Below, piece after piece: positions 23,601-31,479 of a stretch of 64,000 nucleotides of DNA. The stretch is from contig CAOLHI010001812.1 of NCBI GenBank assembly GCA_948474755.1, forward strand, positions 806,001 to 870,000. The letters run 5' to 3'. The notes beneath the pieces are model-generated. The model searched no databases. It was not told where the DNA came from and saw only the letters and a list, made by a program, of their open reading frames with translations. The DNA is from Ctenosaura bakeri (Eukaryota; Chordata; Lepidosauria; Squamata; Iguanidae). The translations under genes were made by a program, and so were the position numbers. Numbering within the stretch: position 1 is the stretch's first letter; each line of letters begins with the position of its first letter.

Positions 23601-26600
23601 CCCAATATGTCACTTTCAGTGGCACCCCCTGCGAGCACATGTAGCACAATCTTTAAATAAACATTATTTTGGCTCAGACCCCTTTCTTTGACTTTGAAAT
23701 CTCCTCAAAACAACCAACTGAATCAAAAACATGTTTTTCTGTCTAAATTAGCTGTTTTTTCTTTGTACAGCTGGCCCAAATATTTATGTAAATAACTGTT
23801 ATTTGGTTTTTAATCTCCAGCATTAACATTCTTTAAAGCGGGGACTGTTTTGCACTAGAAATGAATGCAGTTGACACAGTGACTGATGCAGACAAAATAT
23901 AATGAATGTTCAGCTATAATCCGTTTTTTTTGGGGGGAAATTATTATTGTGGCCTCCTGCCTCTGCCTTTATTAACAGACCCTTTGTTTGGAAGTTAGGT
24001 AACTTCTTCCTTCTCGTAAAGGGAGTTCTCAAAAGCCTAGCAGCCCTTGAGAATGCAGCTTTAGCCCAGTAGACCTTACAAAAATGAGTAAGCTGCTAGA
24101 CTACATTTGGTGTGAGTCAGTTTTATAAAGGGTTCTACAGACTTGTAGTGTTTGTGGCCCTTTTCACACGGGGTAGTTAAATCGGGGCAGAGCGACCTCT
24201 AATGGGGGTCTTCTACACCTTGAAGAGCGCTGGGTCGTATATAATTTTTATGTTCCAGGTGAAATGGGGCTCAAAATAGGCAAAATGCTGGGGAATTTTG
24301 GGAGATGTCATCTAAAAAGTTACTTTTCAAAGCTGTGCAGGGGGAAGCAGTGCCATGGCCACAGTGTAGCTCCTCTACCTGCCCAGCCACTTTAAAACAT
24401 AATATGAGAAAGCCAATCCAAGATTTCTAGCATCTTGCAGTCACAGATTTTGTTACAGTGGCCATTTCCGCACTAGCCTGTTATAGCGCGATGATTCCAC
24501 TTTCAACATCCTCTGGAATCCTGGGGTTTGCAGTTTCGGGAGGGGTCGGACGGCCCCTCCCGAAACTGCAAACCCCAGGGTTCCAGAGGATGTTGAAAGT
24601 GGAATCATCGCGCTATAACAGGCTAGTGCGGAAATGGCTAATCTCAGCATGGGCCAGTTCAAGATATTTTGCTGCCTAATATAAAGGATGAGATGGTGTT
24701 CCACTGACCTACCCACTATTCAGGGGTGTAGGTAAGAGGCTGGCAAAATGAAATCAGACTTCTGTTCCCAAATGAAATATTTCTTCAGTCCTCAAATTGT
24801 TAGCACTGCAGAGATAAATTGTTCACATGTAGAAGTCTTATATATTTGTATTCCTTTAATAACTTGGTTCCTTTTCTTTGAATGCCTCAACTGTATTTAT
24901 AAATGCTGAATTTTTATGTTATTGCTGTGCTAGAAATTTGGGGGGTTGCAGGAAAATTTCGGAGGAGTGGACAGAAATCTTATGGGGGACAATAAGGGCC
25001 GCTTTACCCATGAGGCACTTTAAATACAGCACCTAGGGCTTATGAAAAATTTAGGGCCTGCGAAAACAGGATTTTAGGGCCTACAGAAACAGCCCCAGTA
25101 GTCCTTTGAGGTGAGGTAGGGGGTTGAATACAAGCCCACCTGAGGTATATACAAAAACCTTAATGCGGTCCTGGGGACAATGCACCCATTTTGACTCCTT
25201 TCCCCATTGCTGTACCAATGCCACCATTCCTCCTACAGAAGCTCACTAAAATGGATCCGAATCTTACTTCTACACTGATGTTCGGACAGTATATTCTGCT
25301 TCACTTTAGGACAACAGGCTAGACTGCCTGCCTGGAACATGCATTCTATCCTCCAGTGGAAGGAAATTGCCAGGGGACTAGCCACCTCTGCCCACTAACC
25401 ATAATACTGAGCATTGGCAATCTGAGTGACCACCTCGTTCTGCCTATGGTGGGACCAATCTTGTCTCTATGTTCAGACTAATCCAGACACCTCTGGTCTC
25501 TACCTTCTCCCCTGAACTTTGGGCCTTTCCATACTACTCTGTTATAGTGTTATTATTCCACTATGGAATCCTGGGGTTTGCAGTTTAGTGAGGGGCCTTT
25601 AGAATTCTCAGCCAGAGAGCTCTTTGGCCTCAGTAAACTGCAAACCCCAGAATTCCACAGGATGTTGGAAGTGGAATAATAGCACTATAACAGTGTAGTG
25701 CGAAAAGGCTCTTGGTCTGTGTTCCACCCCATGTTCTAGAGCAGGGCTTTTCAAATGGTGTGCCGCGACACGTTAGTGTGTCATCTGAAGTGTGTAGATG
25801 TGTCACCTACAATCTTGGAAATGTAAGTTATTATTTATAAATCATTTTTAAAAATATATGAAAGGTTTTCATGAGATGTGTTGTGTCCCCATACTTTTTG
25901 TTATTACAATTCATGTACATGTCTGTATCTCTTTTAAGGGGTTAGTTTAACCTCCAGTTTGCTAATAAAACTGAAAGTACTGTGTGACGAAATGATGCAT
26001 TTTGTCTAAAAAATGTATCACCAACATGAAAAGTTTAGAAAGCTCTGTTCTAGAGGGATCTGTCCCAAGAGCTTACCCAGTTGGTAGAAATGCTTTTTAT
26101 TGACTCTTCTACATTCTCACCTGAATCTTGGTCATGTGAGGGAGCTCAGCTTTGCTTGAGATTCATGAATTCTTAATATGCTGAAGCAAAATATCAGTTC
26201 TAGTGCCCCTCATCCCAGTATTTCAGATTCAGCTTGGAGATTTTTTAAAAATAGAGCTACAATTATTCACATCTTCTGGAAGTTTGATTCTATTTATTTG
26301 GATCTTGTTTTTTACTGCATGAAGTAATTCACAGTCTGTTCTTATTGAAGGCATTTTGTAGTTTCAGCCCTACCACTGGACAGATTGGGGTAACCAGCGC
26401 AGATACATGATTTGGTGTGTCATGAAAGGGCAGGAAATCATTAGCATTTCAATTGATTATTGTTGCATTTTAAGTGACAAAGAAGGGAAGAGTTGCTCAT
26501 GTGTGATTTCCTGACTAAGGCCATTGCCACACGAGACTGTTATAGCGCTATGATTCCACTTTCAACCTCTTCTGGAATCCTGGGGTTCGCAGTTTCGGGA

Positions 26601-28213
26601 GGGGCCGGTTGGCCTCTCCCAAAAATGCAAACCCCAGGATTCCAGAGGAGGTTGAAAGTGGAATCATAGCGCTATAACAGTCTCGTGCGGAAAAGACACC
26701 AGTTTCCAAAGGAACCTGAACAGCTTTGAATACTGAAGCACTTTGTCTTGGGACAAGACAATATACTGTTTGCAACCAGTATATTGCAACCAGGGCTGGC
26801 ACAATGGGGTTTTGCTTCCTCAAGTGAGATAGCAAATTTGCTATCTCACTTGAGGAAGCAAAACCTCATTGTGCCAGCCCTGGTTGCAAACAGTATATTT
26901 AGTTAATTGCTGTACACCTAGGCTAATGTTAAGATCCATTCCACATCTCCAGAGGCACTCTGTCTGCCTCCACCAGCAGGTGGAGGGCAGGTGCTCCCAA
27001 AGTCAATGGCAAAACTGTTGTTTGCTTCAATCAGGACTGCACTCTTAAGTGATTCAGAGCACTAGAGTGGAGCACTTTGGAAAGTATGTGCTTGCATGTG
27101 TGTGTATATTCACATAACATATAATCAAATATGTAATATAGTTAGCAGCAGTTGACCTGAGGCCCAAATACTATATGATGTAGAAAGTCCATTAGCTCCT
27201 GTGTTTTAGTTTTAGTTTTACTTTAAAGGAATAGAGAAGGAGATTCCATTTTATTTGGATCAGTGGCAGTGGAAAAGTGCCTTATAACACAGTTTTTGTC
27301 AGCTTCTACTATTCAGTTTCTAGTGTTGTCAACCAACACATGTTGCGCAGTTCTTTCATGTTTCACTCCATAGTGTTTAATGCATAGCCCTCCCACTGGT
27401 AATACGAATGATGGGAAACATCATGGAAAACTGTGGGAGGGTGACAAGTGCGAGATAATGTATTTTAGAACCCTTCTAAAATTGCATATTTGAGACAGGG
27501 ATGGCATAATAAAAGCTTTATCTGGAAGTCCCATCGGCTGGAATTCTACTTCTGTCTGTCTTCCTATTTTACGCATTTGATAGAAACTGAATTAACTTAC
27601 AATAAATGGCAAGGAATAAGCATTGTCTAAGGAACTTACACATTTTTCCTCCACCTGCTTCAGTGGAAAGAATAACAATGATGACAATAATGATTACGAT
27701 TACAGAAATGGTGATGAGCGATAGTTTAAACAACCATCTTGCCCACAGTTTGCAGCATAAGTTCTGCACTAGAAATACATTAAGTTCAACTAAAGAAAAC
27801 AAAAGTTAAGCAGAAAAAAGGGAGAATGACCAGCAGAAGGATATAAAACTTTTGTATTAATATCCATATCTAAAATGTTATTGCAGTTGGGCTGGGTGTA
27901 GCATCTTCAAATCAACTTATTATTCGCTAAATATGATTAGATTCAAACCAAAGTGTATTTCTTCTCAGTACAAGAAACCCTATCCACCTTCCCATGCTAT
28001 TTTGAAAAAGACTTTTTTGAAGAAAAATAAAGGCACTTCTCTGATTCCATGTCCAGACAATAATAATAACCTAAAATCACACTCACCTCCTCCATGCATC
28101 TGACATAAGTAAGGAAACCGCCATACATTCCCCAGTCCTACTGCGTAAGAAATACAGGCAAATACAAACTGGAAGGCATTGTCCCATAGTGGCCTGGCTT
28201 TCTCTATTTCCAT
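2481..28213 (-). CDS. SLC6A20: SLC6A20, Na+/Cl- dependent imino acid transporter SIT1 (complete, 11 coding exons)
   Basis: Eleven exons with GT-AG borders and matching phases total 1764 bases, that is 587 residues plus stop, close to the roughly 590 of mammalian SLC6A20. The protein belongs to the SLC6 (LeuT-fold, 12 transmembrane) family and imports proline and other imino acids with Na+ and Cl- across the apical membrane of kidney, gut and brain cells (family knowledge). Visible hallmarks are the SLC6 TM1 signature [10 protein letters not shown] (residues 26-35), the EL2 loop with N-glycosylation sequons N133-R-T and N157-I-S, a third sequon N359-C-S, and the TM core blocks [30 protein letters not shown] and [11 protein letters not shown]. 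The start ATG at 28213 has purine at -3 and G at +4. The short C-terminus (KKRTSS) differs from mammals. LZTFL1 lies upstream in the same orientation, as in human 3p21.31. Introns are packed with MITEs, SINEs and a CR1 fragment; intron 1 is the largest (9.9 kb). Confidence 0.95.
3790..3955 (-). CDS. SLC6A20: SLC6A20 coding exon 10
   Basis: 166 bases, completing a split arginine and residues up to 545. Encodes TM11 and loop ([40 protein letters not shown]). Acceptor ctgatag, donor GTATTT (weak consensus at +3 to +6). Confidence 0.94.
4149..4308 (-). CDS. SLC6A20: SLC6A20 coding exon 9
   Basis: 160 bases, residues 437-489 plus two bases. Encodes TM9-TM10 ([38 protein letters not shown]). Acceptor cttatag, donor GTAATG. 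Confidence 0.95.
4855..5059 (-). CDS. SLC6A20: SLC6A20 coding exon 8
   Basis: 205 bases, residues 369-436 plus one base. Encodes TM8 and following loop ([38 protein letters not shown]), which supplies Na+ and Cl- site residues in SLC6 proteins. Acceptor ggacag, donor GTAAAT. Confidence 0.95.
5378..5530 (+). repeat. Sauria-type tRNA-derived SINE
   Basis: Begins with a tRNA-like A/B-box head (gtgtggtataatggtttgaa, ggtttaattcc) and ends with the BovB-like tail cttgaaggcacacaacaaca. Internal deletions shorten it to about 150 bases. Intron of SLC6A20. Confidence 0.8.
5645..5765 (-). repeat. Sauria-type SINE, 5' fragment
   Basis: The reverse strand carries the head and middle of the same SINE family (caaggtcatccagtgggttt, gattcaaacctt on the + strand). 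The 3' tail is missing. Confidence 0.6.
5847..5971. mobile_element. Hairpin MITE, short-loop copy
   Basis: Near-perfect palindrome. Ends are gacatttctgcactagcctg and caggctagtgcggaaatggc, meeting at a short centre around ggaatcctggggttcc. It lacks most of the loop seen in other copies. Intron of SLC6A20. Confidence 0.85.
6692..6854 (-). CDS. SLC6A20: SLC6A20 coding exon 7
   Basis: 163 bases, completing the split lysine and then residues 315-368. Encodes EL4 ([29 protein letters not shown]) with a sequon N359-C-S. Acceptor cacacag, donor GTGAGC. Confidence 0.95.
7668..7915. repeat. Degenerate tandem repeat, about 4 units
   Basis: Units starting ctaagca(g/a)(g/a)caaaggaa with ccttcc and ataagac/attcca blocks recur at about 7718, 7795 and 7853, plus a partial one from 7668. 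Unit length is uneven (58-77 bases). Intron of SLC6A20. Confidence 0.65.
8058..8299 (-). CDS. SLC6A20: SLC6A20 coding exon 6
   Basis: 242 bases, residues 234-313 plus two bases. Encodes TM6-TM7, including the substrate and ion site region ([31 protein letters not shown]). Acceptor cttgcag, donor GTAAGC inside the AA|G lysine codon. Confidence 0.95.
9800..9910 (-). CDS. SLC6A20: SLC6A20 coding exon 5
   Basis: 111 bases, residues 197-233, phase 0. Encodes TM5 and the loop after it ([20 protein letters not shown], then GLTFMFTPK). Acceptor ttcttag, donor GTACTG. This exon is less conserved than its neighbours relative to mammals. Confidence 0.93.
10187..10640 (-). mobile_element. CR1 LINE, 5'-truncated 3' fragment
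   Basis: The + strand opens with catagaatcatagagttgga, the reverse of the CR1 3' terminal repeat. The - strand preserves the end of ORF2, including the typical block [17 protein letters not shown]. About 450 bases long, in SLC6A20 intron between exons 4 and 5 (its 3' end is 0.28 kb from exon 5). Confidence 0.85.
11537..11764 (-). CDS. SLC6A20: SLC6A20 coding exon 4
   Basis: 228 bases, residues 121-196, in phase 0 at both ends. Encodes the large extracellular loop EL2 with its cysteines (ATCPL, EECEK), two N-glycosylation sequons (N133-R-T, N157-I-S) and the start of TM4 ([13 protein letters not shown]). Acceptor ccaaag, donor GTAAGA. Confidence 0.95.
12417..12848. mobile_element. GC-rich Harbinger-like MITE
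   Basis: Inverted ends ggccctttctgcac and gtgcgaaaagggcc enclose 400 bases of GC-rich, CpG-bearing sequence in an AT-rich intron. Flanks tat/tta are compatible with a 3-bp duplication that has mutated. The surrounding stretches (12150-12240, 12900-13040) contain repeated taacta-type sequence, so it may be nested in an older repeat. ORFs inside it are chance. Confidence 0.7.
13590..13951. mobile_element. Non-autonomous inverted-repeat element, copy 1
   Basis: Ends tactctccaacatttcacag and gacagttggaggata form a terminal inverted repeat. The whole unit resembles 19061-19395 (shared blocks gaactcagtttgcagca, aaaagtgggatgaca, caaatcaggaca). Superfamily not certain. Confidence 0.7.
14478..14662 (+). 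repeat. Sauria-type SINE
   Basis: Head gtgtgatattatggtttgaa, gattcccttctcagctgtgg middle and tail acttgaagcacaacaacagc. Intron of SLC6A20. Confidence 0.8.
15483..15684. mobile_element. Hairpin MITE, long-loop subfamily
   Basis: Arms ggccatttctgcagtacact and gggcagaaatggcc fold back over about 75 bases. The loop contains attctcagccagacagctct. It is flanked by tca on both sides (15480-15482, 15685-15687), a likely 3-bp target duplication. It ends 122 bases from SLC6A20 exon 3. Confidence 0.85.
15807..15898 (-). CDS. SLC6A20: SLC6A20 coding exon 3
   Basis: 92 bases, residues 90-120, TM3 ([20 protein letters not shown] and [10 protein letters not shown]). Acceptor preceded by a T/C-rich tract, donor GTGAGT. 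It is closely bracketed by two hairpin MITEs, ending 122 bases away on one side and starting 78 bases away on the other. Confidence 0.95.
15977..16156. mobile_element. Hairpin MITE
   Basis: Arms ggtcatttccacactagctt and gctaatgaggaaatggcc; loop gggaggggccgcctggcc. It starts 78 bases upstream (in gene sense) of SLC6A20 exon 3. Confidence 0.85.
18026..18166 (-). CDS. SLC6A20: SLC6A20 coding exon 2
   Basis: 141 bases, residues 43-89 plus one base. Covers end of TM1, TM2 and the first intracellular loop ([37 protein letters not shown]). Acceptor attgcag, donor GTGCGT. It lies about 9.9 kb downstream of exon 1. Confidence 0.95.
18323..18868. mobile_element. GC-rich Harbinger-like MITE with TAA duplication
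   Basis: Ends ggcccttttcgca and tgcgaaaagggcc are perfect inverted repeats, flanked by taa at 18320-18322 and 18869-18871. TWA-type 3-bp duplications are typical of PIF/Harbinger. The 546-base interior is very GC- and CpG-rich and carries three copies of a 39-base unit (gaagcaggaggctg...) at about 18479, 18518 and 18557. No transposase is encoded. It lies in intron 1, 0.16 kb from exon 2. Confidence 0.85.
19061..19395. mobile_element. Non-autonomous inverted-repeat element, copy 2
   Basis: Diverged second copy of the 13590-13951 element (taccttccaacatttcactg at the left; aaaagtgggatgacagggga and ccaaatcaggacac near the right end). Confidence 0.65.
20578..20668. mobile_element. Hairpin MITE, single arm
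   Basis: Only the right half of the hairpin family is present (aaactgcaaatcccaggatt through gtgctataacaatctagtgt). The left arm is missing. Confidence 0.7.
22680..23165. repeat. Old LINE-like fragment, unclassified
   Basis: Contains the phrases accaaggtgggttgcag, agaaggctctctccca and ctcaccaagcctgtg, which I associate with a dispersed sauropsid LINE 3' region. No reading frame of length. Family assignment is uncertain. Confidence 0.35.
23178..23328. mobile_element. Hairpin MITE
   Basis: Arms ggccatttctgcactagact and agtctagtgaggaaatggcc, flanked by ctg on both sides (23175-23177, 23329-23331). Intron 1 of SLC6A20. Confidence 0.85.
24154..24300. mobile_element. Possible half copy of a Harbinger-like element
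   Basis: Starts ggcccttttcacacggggta, like the ends of the two GC-rich MITEs. No matching right end was found nearby. Confidence 0.4.
24460..24639. mobile_element. Hairpin MITE, nearly perfect copy
   Basis: Arms of about 80 bases are almost exactly complementary: ggccatttccgcactagcct pairs with aggctagtgcggaaatggc, and the loop is aggggtcggacggcccct. This is the best preserved copy, suggesting recent activity or slow decay. Intron 1 of SLC6A20. Confidence 0.9.
25522..25710. mobile_element. Hairpin MITE, long-loop subfamily
   Basis: Arms ggcctttccatactactctg and cagtgtagtgcgaaaaggct. The loop contains the same attctcagccagagagctct block as the copy at 15483. Confidence 0.8.
25742..26047. mobile_element. 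hAT-like MITE with perfect 8-bp duplication
   Basis: Element ends cagggcttttcaaa and tttagaaagctctg are imperfect inverted repeats. The 8 bases ttctagag occur immediately on both sides (25734-25741 and 26048-26055). 8-bp duplications and a CAG...CTG edge are typical of hAT transposons. The 306-base body has no transposase. The left part (gtgtgccgcgacacgttagt) resembles dispersed hAT-derived repeats. Confidence 0.85.
26519..26697. mobile_element. Hairpin MITE
   Basis: Arms ggccattgccacacgagact and agtctcgtgcggaaaagac; loop gggaggggccggttggcctc. Left flank is taa; right end is decayed. Confidence 0.8.
26761..26898. repeat. Long palindrome, unrelated to the MITE family
   Basis: Symmetric about agcaaa|tttgct at 26836/26837. 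The arms (ccagggctggcacaatg... and its complement) match over about 50 bases. The left arm carries a 14-base insertion (agtatattgcaacc); beyond it the symmetry resumes to atatactgtttgcaacc. Confidence 0.85.
28087..28213 (-). CDS. SLC6A20: SLC6A20 coding exon 1
   Basis: Residues 1-42 plus one base. Starts [10 protein letters not shown] and contains the TM1 signature [17 protein letters not shown]. The donor is GTGAGT (28086-28081). The frame remains open past the donor, but the continuation is intronic and unlike the family. Confidence 0.95.
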
Positions 28214-29620
28214 TCTTAGGTACTACTTCCACACGGCAGCGTGTGTGCTTTTGCCTTCACTTGTTCAGGTGCTCTTCAATCCCTGCTGGAATCACAGTGC
28301 CAACCCAACTCTAAGAGGTAACTCTAAGAGGCAACACTTGGCAATTGCTATTCAAGCCTTTTAATTGCTAATCTTATTAACAGGCACTTTGCAAAGTGGG
28401 ATTGCTGGTTAGACAAACAGAAGGGAAAGCAAGCTGTAAAATAAATTTTCCACTGAAATAATTGTTTAGATTTCAGAGTGTATTGCTGGGAAAGATTTGA
28501 AATTTGGCAATGTAGCATTGCCCCATGCTGGCTTGATGTCGAAAACATTTGTTGTTGCACAAGATTCCACTGTGACAGACCCATGGGGCTTTGGGAACTA
28601 TTTGCACCTGTCAGCATCTTGCTTAATTATTTGTATGGGGGGAAATTTACCACACAGTATGGGTTTGGGTTCACACACTCTCCACCTTACAAACATCACA
28701 TTTAATTGGTGAGGTATCTTACTGAACACTGGGGGAAAGCAGGGAGGACTTTTTTCTGACATATCAACAACATGCTGACTGGGCTTTTGATCAAAAAGGA
28801 ATTATGAAGGGGAAAACAAAGCAAGCAATGGGGTATCATAGAAATATGTTTTATTTTTCAAGAATCACAGCTTTTAGGTTAGATCAGGTCATAAAAAGGA
28901 CAAGCTTTGTCAAGCTTAGCTCAGTTCTGAGAGGGGACCTGGGACAGAAGCAGGTTTGATTTTGTAAATCTGGAATGGTATGTGGATTGAATGTTTATAG
29001 AAGAGTGTGAAGAAATGATACACAGTTATTGGTTAATGGACATAATTTATATCCTGTTTTTCATTGTGAAGGATCTTATATGATTATTATGTTTGTAGAT
29101 CAATCTGTGGTATATGCAGCTGGCTTTATCTATGTTGCTTTTACTGTTATGGGTATAAAGATTTCAGCCATTCACTCTCTAGCTTTATTTTAAATGACTG
29201 ACCGCAAACCCATTGGTTTCAATATGTCTATTTTAAGAACTACTAAATACAGATGGGGAAAAAAAACATTTCTCAAAAAGACAAAAAACAAACAAACAAA
29301 CACACACACACAACGTAACTTGTCAAATTCAGAAGGGCTGGTGATACCTAATTTAAAAAAAAAATTATGATGCATTCCAGTTGCGACAATTACTTCATGT
29401 TCTCAGGCAGGATACTTCAATTCAGTGGGTAGAATTAGAGACAGATAGTTATTAGGGGTATAGTAAGACCATGTTTTTTTCAAATTTAAATATTACCAAG
29501 CTAAACAAACCTATCAATCTGTTTTTAAAAAGTCATTTACTCACTAGGCAAGAATAGGTGAAATTTAGCTGTAGAGCCCTCTCCTATCTATCAATTTCTT
29601 TGCTAGCCTAACCTTACATT
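28214..29620. other. SLC6A20 upstream region, no gene seen
   Basis: 5' flank of SLC6A20. No TATA box, CpG island or conserved exon was recognised. It contains short simple repeats near 29290-29312 (caaa/ca). Any 5' UTR exon and the promoter are not identifiable by eye. Confidence 0.4.
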
Positions 29621-29629
29621 TAAAGATAA

Positions 29630-30240
29630 AACATGGCAGTTCGGATATTGGAAAGACCACGGATTATTCACTATTAGAGATTTATTTCACAGAGGAAGAT
29701 GAATAGTTTTGGACTATCACTAAATATAAACTGTAAGATAGAATTTACACCTGGTTACAGATATATCAAGTAATTTATTTTTCCAAATTTATATATATAA
29801 AGACTTCCCAAATCTCTTATGCATTTTGAAGAACTATGTATAACAACAGATTTACAATCTAAGGGAGTTGTCTCAGCAATCTACAAAAATCTTATAGAAA
29901 TGTCACATGATATGTGGTCAGGGTTAAAAGTCTGGTAGGAAAATGACTTGGATATTTACATTTCTGAAATACTATGGACAAGGTTGTGGAATTTACCACT
30001 GTTTATATCAGCATCATTTAGAAAACACTTTTATATGCTGTTACATAATTAGTACTTTGCCCTGGTTAAACTCTCTAAAATGATACATCTGGTTTCCTCA
30101 CTTTGGTGGAGGGGTTGTAAAGATAAGGGAACTATGATTCATATGCAGTGATAATGTAATGAAGTTAAAAAAGAATTGGGTTGATGTTCTAAAATTCTTG
30201 TCAGATATGCTGAATCAAAAAGTACATTATTGTACATATA
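29630..30240 (+). pseudogene. L1 ORF2 C-terminal fragment, decayed
   Basis: The + strand, read through stops, shows L1 ORF2 tail features (WTRLWNLPLF, SFRKHFYMLLHN, then a WWRGCKDKGT cysteine-region remnant). Several stops and shifts interrupt it. It may continue weakly to about 31060. Confidence 0.6.
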
Positions 30241-31070
30241 TGTTTATGCGAGTGTAAATTTCTACAGGATACCTTTGTTTATACCAGGGAAGCATTCCAA
30301 TTTCTCTCAAGTGTTCCTCTATTCCGGTATAAGAATTCCACTGAGAGGTTGCTTGTATGTTATATTCCGAGTTATATTCTCCACCCAGCCAGTGGAGGCT
30401 CTCTTGGGACCACTTGCACACACACTTGCGCAGTCCCAAGTCTCACCTATGTCTCACCTATGGAAAGAGCTGACCCCTCAAACTGATAGAACTTTTCTGT
30501 TGCTTATAAGTGTCGAAACAACACTTTCATCAGTTCTTCTTGCCTGTGGAGGCTCGCTTGGGATTGTTTGCACACATATGCTGCTTGCATAGCTAGAGCA
30601 GTGCAGTGCTAAATTTTTCCCACAAGAGACAATTTTGACAGCTTCTGGGAATCCTTTAAAGGAGTCCTAATCAAACGGGGTAATAAGCCTCACAATAATG
30701 TTACCAAACAGGGTAACAGGCTCATCTTCTTTCTGTCTTCAAAGGACCTAATTCATTCCTAAAAAATATAAAGACTCAGTTCTCTCTACAGCAGCACACC
30801 TAGTTAAGCATTGGAAACTCACAACTGAGATTTCTTTTGCTCCTTGGATATAAAAGAGTATGATCCATTGCTTTTGTGGAAAAAAGATATCAGGTAAGAG
30901 CATCAAAAGGGCAAACTGAAGGGGACAAATTTGCTTCAATTTGGTATCAGTTCATTGTATATCCAAGATTTGAAACCACATCATTTGAACCTCTGGGAAA
31001 ACACTTGAACTTCTGGATTAATCAGTTTTAGCTACTTTACAACTAGAGAATGGATGTATAAACAATATAC

Positions 31071-31267
31071 TTGTTGTGACTGTGTACCCTTCAATTCATT
31101 TCTGACTTACAGCAACCCTAAGGTGAACCTATCACAGGCTTTTCTGGGGCTGAGAATGTGTGATGTGCTCAAGGTCATCCAGTGGATTTCCATGGCTGAT
31201 TAGGGAATCAAACCCTCATCTCCAGGGTCATAGTCTAATGCTCAAACCACTACACCACACTGGCTCT
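31071..31267 (-). repeat. Sauria-type SINE
   Basis: Full-length reverse copy: tail ttgttgtgactgtgtaccct on the left, head complement aaccactacaccacactggc on the right. Confidence 0.85.
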
Positions 31268-31479
31268 CAAATATTATACTTAGACCTACTGCTATTAAGT
31301 TGACATATAGGCCTTGTGACTGAGTTGAATTCTGTATTGTTGGTTTGTTTTATGTTTTGTTTGCTTGTTTTCCTTCTATAACTGAATTTAACTTGTTTTT
31401 TAAATTAAGGGAATGACATTTTGTTAAAAGTTGAAATCAAAATTTAAAAAGAATGACTAAGTCTGAATGTGACCTACAG

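Noticed and set aside
27569..27802. Hydrophobic - frame with an isoleucine/valine run
   Set aside because: Produced by an atgatgacaa/atgattacg-type simple repeat (27675-27715). No family similarity.
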